Assembly (NCBI RefSeq): GCF_017743975.1
Contig: NZ_JAGHRC010000011.1
Location: forward strand, 1 to 64,000
Length of the DNA: 64,000 nt
Reading direction: 5' to 3'
Source of the DNA: Ruegeria sp. R14_0
GTDB taxonomy: Bacteria; Pseudomonadota; Alphaproteobacteria; Rhodobacterales; Rhodobacteraceae
Below the pieces are notes generated by a model. It ran no database searches. It worked only from the letters and a program-made list of their open reading frames with translations, and had not been told where the DNA came from. Every line of letters begins with the position of its first letter. The first letter of the stretch is position 1. Position numbers and translations under genes: made by a program. Positions 60,898 to 64,000 of the stretch are shown one piece after another.

Positions 60898-63219
60898 ATG
60901 CAGGGGTCATCTGTCTTACATGCGTTTACCAATTTGGGGTTCGACGGCCCTGGCCGTCTGTTCCCCGGGTTTCAAAAAGCGTCTGTCGCTCGCACGCACA
61001 AAATCGTCCCGCGCGAGGCTGTTCAACTGCTCGTAAAGCCCGGTGATTTGCTTTCAATAGAAGGGGTTGGGCCAGACCAAGCGCTAAATGTTGTGGCATT
61101 CACCAATGACGGGAAATCGGGACTTTCCGTGCTGAATTTGGCGGAAACAGGTCTTGTTGAATGGGACGAATTTGACAGCACAGAACTCCTTGCTTGGGTC
61201 ACGACGCACGGCGGGAATCGGCAGGTTCCCTGCCACAGATTGGACCATGCGCCTGAGGCGCTGATTCTCCGCGCGGACCACACAGTTACGGTCTGGGTCA
61301 TCCATACAACGGGGGTTGCGGGGGTGATCGAAGGCAGTGCGACCGGGAACATCACAGTTCTGCACAAACCAGCAACGATCGAAGGGCCGCATTTGCCACC
61401 CTTGCTGGGCGATACGCGGGACGAATTTACCGTACCACGCGGTACTGCGCTGGCGTATGAGCTAAAGGCCGGCGAATTTGTTCAGATCATTGATGTTGAG
61501 GGCCAGCAGTGTTCTGACTTCATGGCGCTTCGGGCGGCTGGATTGGACCAAGGGCAAGAGTGGATGATCGACTCGACCGCCACACGGTCGATGGTACGCC
61601 GCGCATATCCCGGGCCCGGTCTGCTGGACAAATTCTTTGATCGTGAGATGCGCCCGCTGCTGAACGTTGTGCAAGATACATGTGGTCGGCACGATACATT
61701 CGGGCTGGCCTGCACCGCCCGCGGCTATGAGGAGCGGGGATTCCCCGGCCATCTGAACTGTTCGGACAATATGTCGAACAGCTTGGCCCCCTACGGAGTG
61801 GGGCGGAGAGCGGCTTGGCCTGCGATCAACTTCTTCTGGAACACGTGGATCGACCCCACGAACCATCACATTCTGACCGAGGAATCTCATTCGCGCCCCG
61901 GTGACTATGTCGCCATGCGCGCGCTGGAGGATCTGGTCTGCGTCTCGACCGCCTGTCCGGACGATATCGATCCCATAAATGGCTGGAACCCGACCGATGT
62001 GCATGTGCGCATCTACCGTCCCGAAACGCCCATCCGCCGAGCGGTTGCCTATCGCGAAAAGGAAGACGCGCCCATGTCGATCAGTCAGGAGTCCGCCTTT
62101 CATGACCGTCTATCGCCGCTGACGCAGCATTTCGCCCCAGCGCGCGATCTGTGGGCACCGGTCAGCTATCCGGCCTATGGCACATTGGGCGAATATTGGG
62201 CCTGCCGTCAGGCCGTGACTGTTCAGGACATGAGCGGGTTGCGCAAATTCGACATCGTCGGCCCGGATGCAGAGGCTTTGATGCAATTGGCGACCACGCG
62301 TAACGTGGCGAAACTGCCGGTCTGGCGTGGCTCTTACACCCTGATGTGCGACGAGAGCGGTTCGGTCATCGACGATGGTACCCTGTTCCGACTTGCGCCC
62401 GAGATCTTCCGATGGTGTTGCGGCACCGAGGAAAGCGGGCGGGCATTGCAGGAACTGGCTAATGCGCGCGGCCTGCAGGTGCGGGTCCATGCCTTGCGCG
62501 GAGCGATGCCGAACCTCGCCATTCAAGGGCCAAAGTCTCGCGACCTGCTTCGCAAGATCGCCTTTACGCAACCGCATGTGCCCGGCTTGGATCATCTGAA
62601 ATGGTTCGGCGTCACTGTCGCGCGACTATACGACCGCGAGGGCGCGCCGTTCATGCTGTCACGCTCGGGATATACCGGCGAGTTGGGGTATGAAGTCTTC
62701 TGTTCCAAGTCAGACGCTGTTGCCATCTGGGATGCAGTAATGGCGGCTGGCGAAGAGTTCGGGATAACCCCAATGGGCTCAGCCGCCCTGGACATCATCC
62801 GGGTTGAGGCAGGACTGGCCGCGGCCAATGCCGAGTTTGCACCAGGTGTCGATGCGTTTGAGGCCGGTCTGGGCTTTGCTGTCGATCTGACCAAAACCGA
62901 ATTCACTGGAAAAGCCGCACTGGAACGCAACGCACGCGAGCCACGTCGCGTGCTCAAGGGGCTTTTGGTCGGCTGCGATGATGTGCCAGCGCACGGCGCC
63001 CCCGTCTACGCGGGTGAACGGCAAGTGGGAGTGGTAACGTCTGCCACCCGCTCACCGATGCTGGAACACGCAATCGCGCTGGTACGGTTATCCATCGAAC
63101 ACGCCGAAAACGGCACTCAACTCGAGATCGGCCAACTCGACGGGCGGATGAAACGCCTGCGTGCCACCGTCTCGGACATTCCATTCATAGACCCGCAACG
63201 TAAGCGGGCACGCGCCTGA
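60898..63219 (+). CDS. DUF1989-GcvT fusion aminomethyltransferase family protein
   Basis: A 773-residue fusion. Residues 30-160 resemble a degenerate DUF1989 half (HKIVPREAVQLLVKPGDLLSIEG), residues 180-385 are a clear DUF1989 domain (TVPRGTALAYELKAGEFVQIIDVEGQQCSDFMAL, NCSDNMSNSLAPYG), and residues 393-773 are a GcvT/aminomethyltransferase domain (SGLRKFDIVGPDAEALMQLATT, DIIRVEAGLAAANAEFAPG, and YTGELGYEVF). GcvT-like domains transfer methylene or methyl groups to tetrahydrofolate; DUF1989 occurs in urea-carboxylase-associated proteins. The combination suggests amine or methylamine-type chemistry. The ribosome-binding site before the ATG is weak, so the exact start is uncertain. Confidence 0.85.
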   Translation: MQGSSVLHAFTNLGFDGPGRLFPGFQKASVARTHKIVPREAVQLLVKPGDLLSIEGVGPDQALNVVAFTNDGKSGLSVLNLAETGLVEWDEFDSTELLAWVTTHGGNRQVPCHRLDHAPEALILRADHTVTVWVIHTTGVAGVIEGSATGNITVLHKPATIEGPHLPPLLGDTRDEFTVPRGTALAYELKAGEFVQIIDVEGQQCSDFMALRAAGLDQGQEWMIDSTATRSMVRRAYPGPGLLDKFFDREMRPLLNVVQDTCGRHDTFGLACTARGYEERGFPGHLNCSDNMSNSLAPYGVGRRAAWPAINFFWNTWIDPTNHHILTEESHSRPGDYVAMRALEDLVCVSTACPDDIDPINGWNPTDVHVRIYRPETPIRRAVAYREKEDAPMSISQESAFHDRLSPLTQHFAPARDLWAPVSYPAYGTLGEYWACRQAVTVQDMSGLRKFDIVGPDAEALMQLATTRNVAKLPVWRGSYTLMCDESGSVIDDGTLFRLAPEIFRWCCGTEESGRALQELANARGLQVRVHALRGAMPNLAIQGPKSRDLLRKIAFTQPHVPGLDHLKWFGVTVARLYDREGAPFMLSRSGYTGELGYEVFCSKSDAVAIWDAVMAAGEEFGITPMGSAALDIIRVEAGLAAANAEFAPGVDAFEAGLGFAVDLTKTEFTGKAALERNAREPRRVLKGLLVGCDDVPAHGAPVYAGERQVGVVTSATRSPMLEHAIALVRLSIEHAENGTQLEIGQLDGRMKRLRATVSDIPFIDPQRKRARA

Positions 63220-63254
63220 CGGCGCATGCAACTCAACACAACGGGAGAAAAGAT

Positions 63255-64000
63255 ATGAGAAAACTGACGCTTACAGCAACCTTGGCTCTGGCTTTGGGCG
63301 CAACAACGGCGATGGCACAGGAAAAGGTCATGGTGGGTGAACCCAGCTGGCCCGGAGCCAAGATCATGAGCCGGGTGATCGGTCAAGTCATCGAAACCCG
63401 TCTGGGTGGCGAGGTCGGCTATGCGCCCGGGGCCAACGCTGTGATTTTTGCCTCGATGGATGGCGGGCGCGGAGATATTGACGTGCACCCGGATGTCTGG
63501 CTGCCGAACCAATCGTCCTTCACCGACGAATACGTGGATCAGAAAGGCACTGTAGCGCTGTCTTCGGGCAGCTATGAAGGGCGCGCTGGGATTTGCGTGC
63601 CAAACTACATGGTCGAGGATCACAACATCCGCTCGATCTATGATCTGGCCACGCCGGTCGCGCAAGAACTGTTCGACTCGGATGGTGACGGCATGGGTGA
63701 GGTCTGGGTTGGTGCCTCGGGCTGGGCCTCGACCAACACGTTCAAAGTGCGGGTTCGGGACTATGGAATCGAGACCTTCCTGACGCCGACCACCGAAGAC
63801 GAAACCGTGTTTTATTCGCGTTTGAAGGATCAGATCGACCAGAAGAAAGGCGCAGCGTTCTACTGTTATGCGCCGCATTACGTCCATGCGCTTTATGACG
63901 TGACCATTCTGGAAGAGCCCGAGCATGACGCGACCACTTACAAAATGGTTCAGCCCGATCAGGACGCCGATTGGTTCAACAAATCCCATGTCAGCACAGG
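63255..64000 (+). CDS. Glycine betaine/proline-type ABC binding protein (3' end missing)
   Basis: The gene starts at the ATG at 63255 behind GGGAGAAAAG and runs off the right edge after about 248 codons. A Sec signal peptide MRKLTLTATLALALGATTAMAQ is followed by an OpuAC-type receptor: MVGEPSWPGAKIMSRVIGQVIETRLGGEVGY, later DIDVHPDVWLPNQ and CYAPHYVHALYDVTILEEP. Aromatic residues (W in PSWPG, W in DVWLPN, Y in CYAPHY) are consistent with a quaternary-ammonium cage. It lies 35 bases after the DUF1989-GcvT gene, suggesting that the receptor's ligand is the substrate of that pathway. Confidence 0.9.
   Translation, partial: MRKLTLTATLALALGATTAMAQEKVMVGEPSWPGAKIMSRVIGQVIETRLGGEVGYAPGANAVIFASMDGGRGDIDVHPDVWLPNQSSFTDEYVDQKGTVALSSGSYEGRAGICVPNYMVEDHNIRSIYDLATPVAQELFDSDGDGMGEVWVGASGWASTNTFKVRVRDYGIETFLTPTTEDETVFYSRLKDQIDQKKGAAFYCYAPHYVHALYDVTILEEPEHDATTYKMVQPDQDADWFNKSHVST

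Overview
The window looks like a chromosomal segment of a marine-type alphaproteobacterium of the Rhodobacterales (Roseobacter group). This rests on gene content: a Rhodobacter-type sorbitol/mannitol operon, a TRAP transporter next to a GMC oxidoreductase, a DUF1989-GcvT fusion beside a betaine-type binding protein, and several catabolic operons each with its own regulator. The DNA is moderately GC-rich by eye and almost fully coding. I saw no rRNA, tRNA, insertion sequence, prophage or CRISPR array. Species cannot be named from this.

Layout. 1-6.4 kb: a minus-strand glycine/one-carbon block (glyA, lpdA, lipA, Na+/glycine-alanine symporter, a UspA protein and the start of gcvT), with a divergent XRE-cupin regulator. 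6.6-10.3 kb: a small K+ channel and an AI-2E permease/HlyD/DUF2955 export block. 10.3-19.3 kb: two minus-strand catabolic groups: a dimethylformamidase-like protein next to a two-domain class III CoA-transferase, then an MDR reductase, crotonase, SDR, LLM flavin enzyme and CmcJ/NvfI-type oxygenase, with a divergent LysR. 20.4-30.8 kb: a tight nine-gene minus-strand operon (maleylacetate reductase, a complete branched-chain-type ABC importer, FAD phenol hydroxylase, intradiol dioxygenase, BKACE), with a divergent LysR whose start codon lies in a textbook LysR box.

30.8-37.7 kb: aldose 1-epimerase, IclR and TRAP transporter, divergent from a GMC oxidoreductase, with an inverted repeat between them. 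37.8-46.9 kb: polyol catabolism (xylB, LacI, ABC importer, sorbitol and mannitol dehydrogenases), with a matching operator-like element at both promoter regions. 47.2-51.1 kb: the conserved ATP-grasp/alpha-E/transglutaminase/Anbu cluster. 51.3-56.3 kb: ferric-reductase-like membrane flavoprotein, two-component system, PAP2 phosphatase and a PepSY-HbpS fusion. 56.5-59.4 kb: alpha/beta hydrolase, a membrane TPR protein and an unknown protein. 59.8-64 kb: LacI regulator, two operator copies, the DUF1989-GcvT fusion and a truncated betaine-type binding protein.

How the genes work together. The strongest pathway reading is import of an aromatic compound, hydroxylation, intradiol cleavage to maleylacetate, reduction to 3-oxoadipate, and possibly thiolysis-free cleavage by BKACE with acetyl-CoA to succinyl-CoA plus acetoacetate. 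The neighbouring CoA-transferase/amidase-like and CmcJ/LLM groups have no recognised pathway and are the best candidates for undescribed chemistry. The two ends of the window both concern one-carbon/glycine-type metabolism. Starts were chosen by ribosome-binding site, domain start and gene overlap; functions rest on motif recognition by eye, without database searches.
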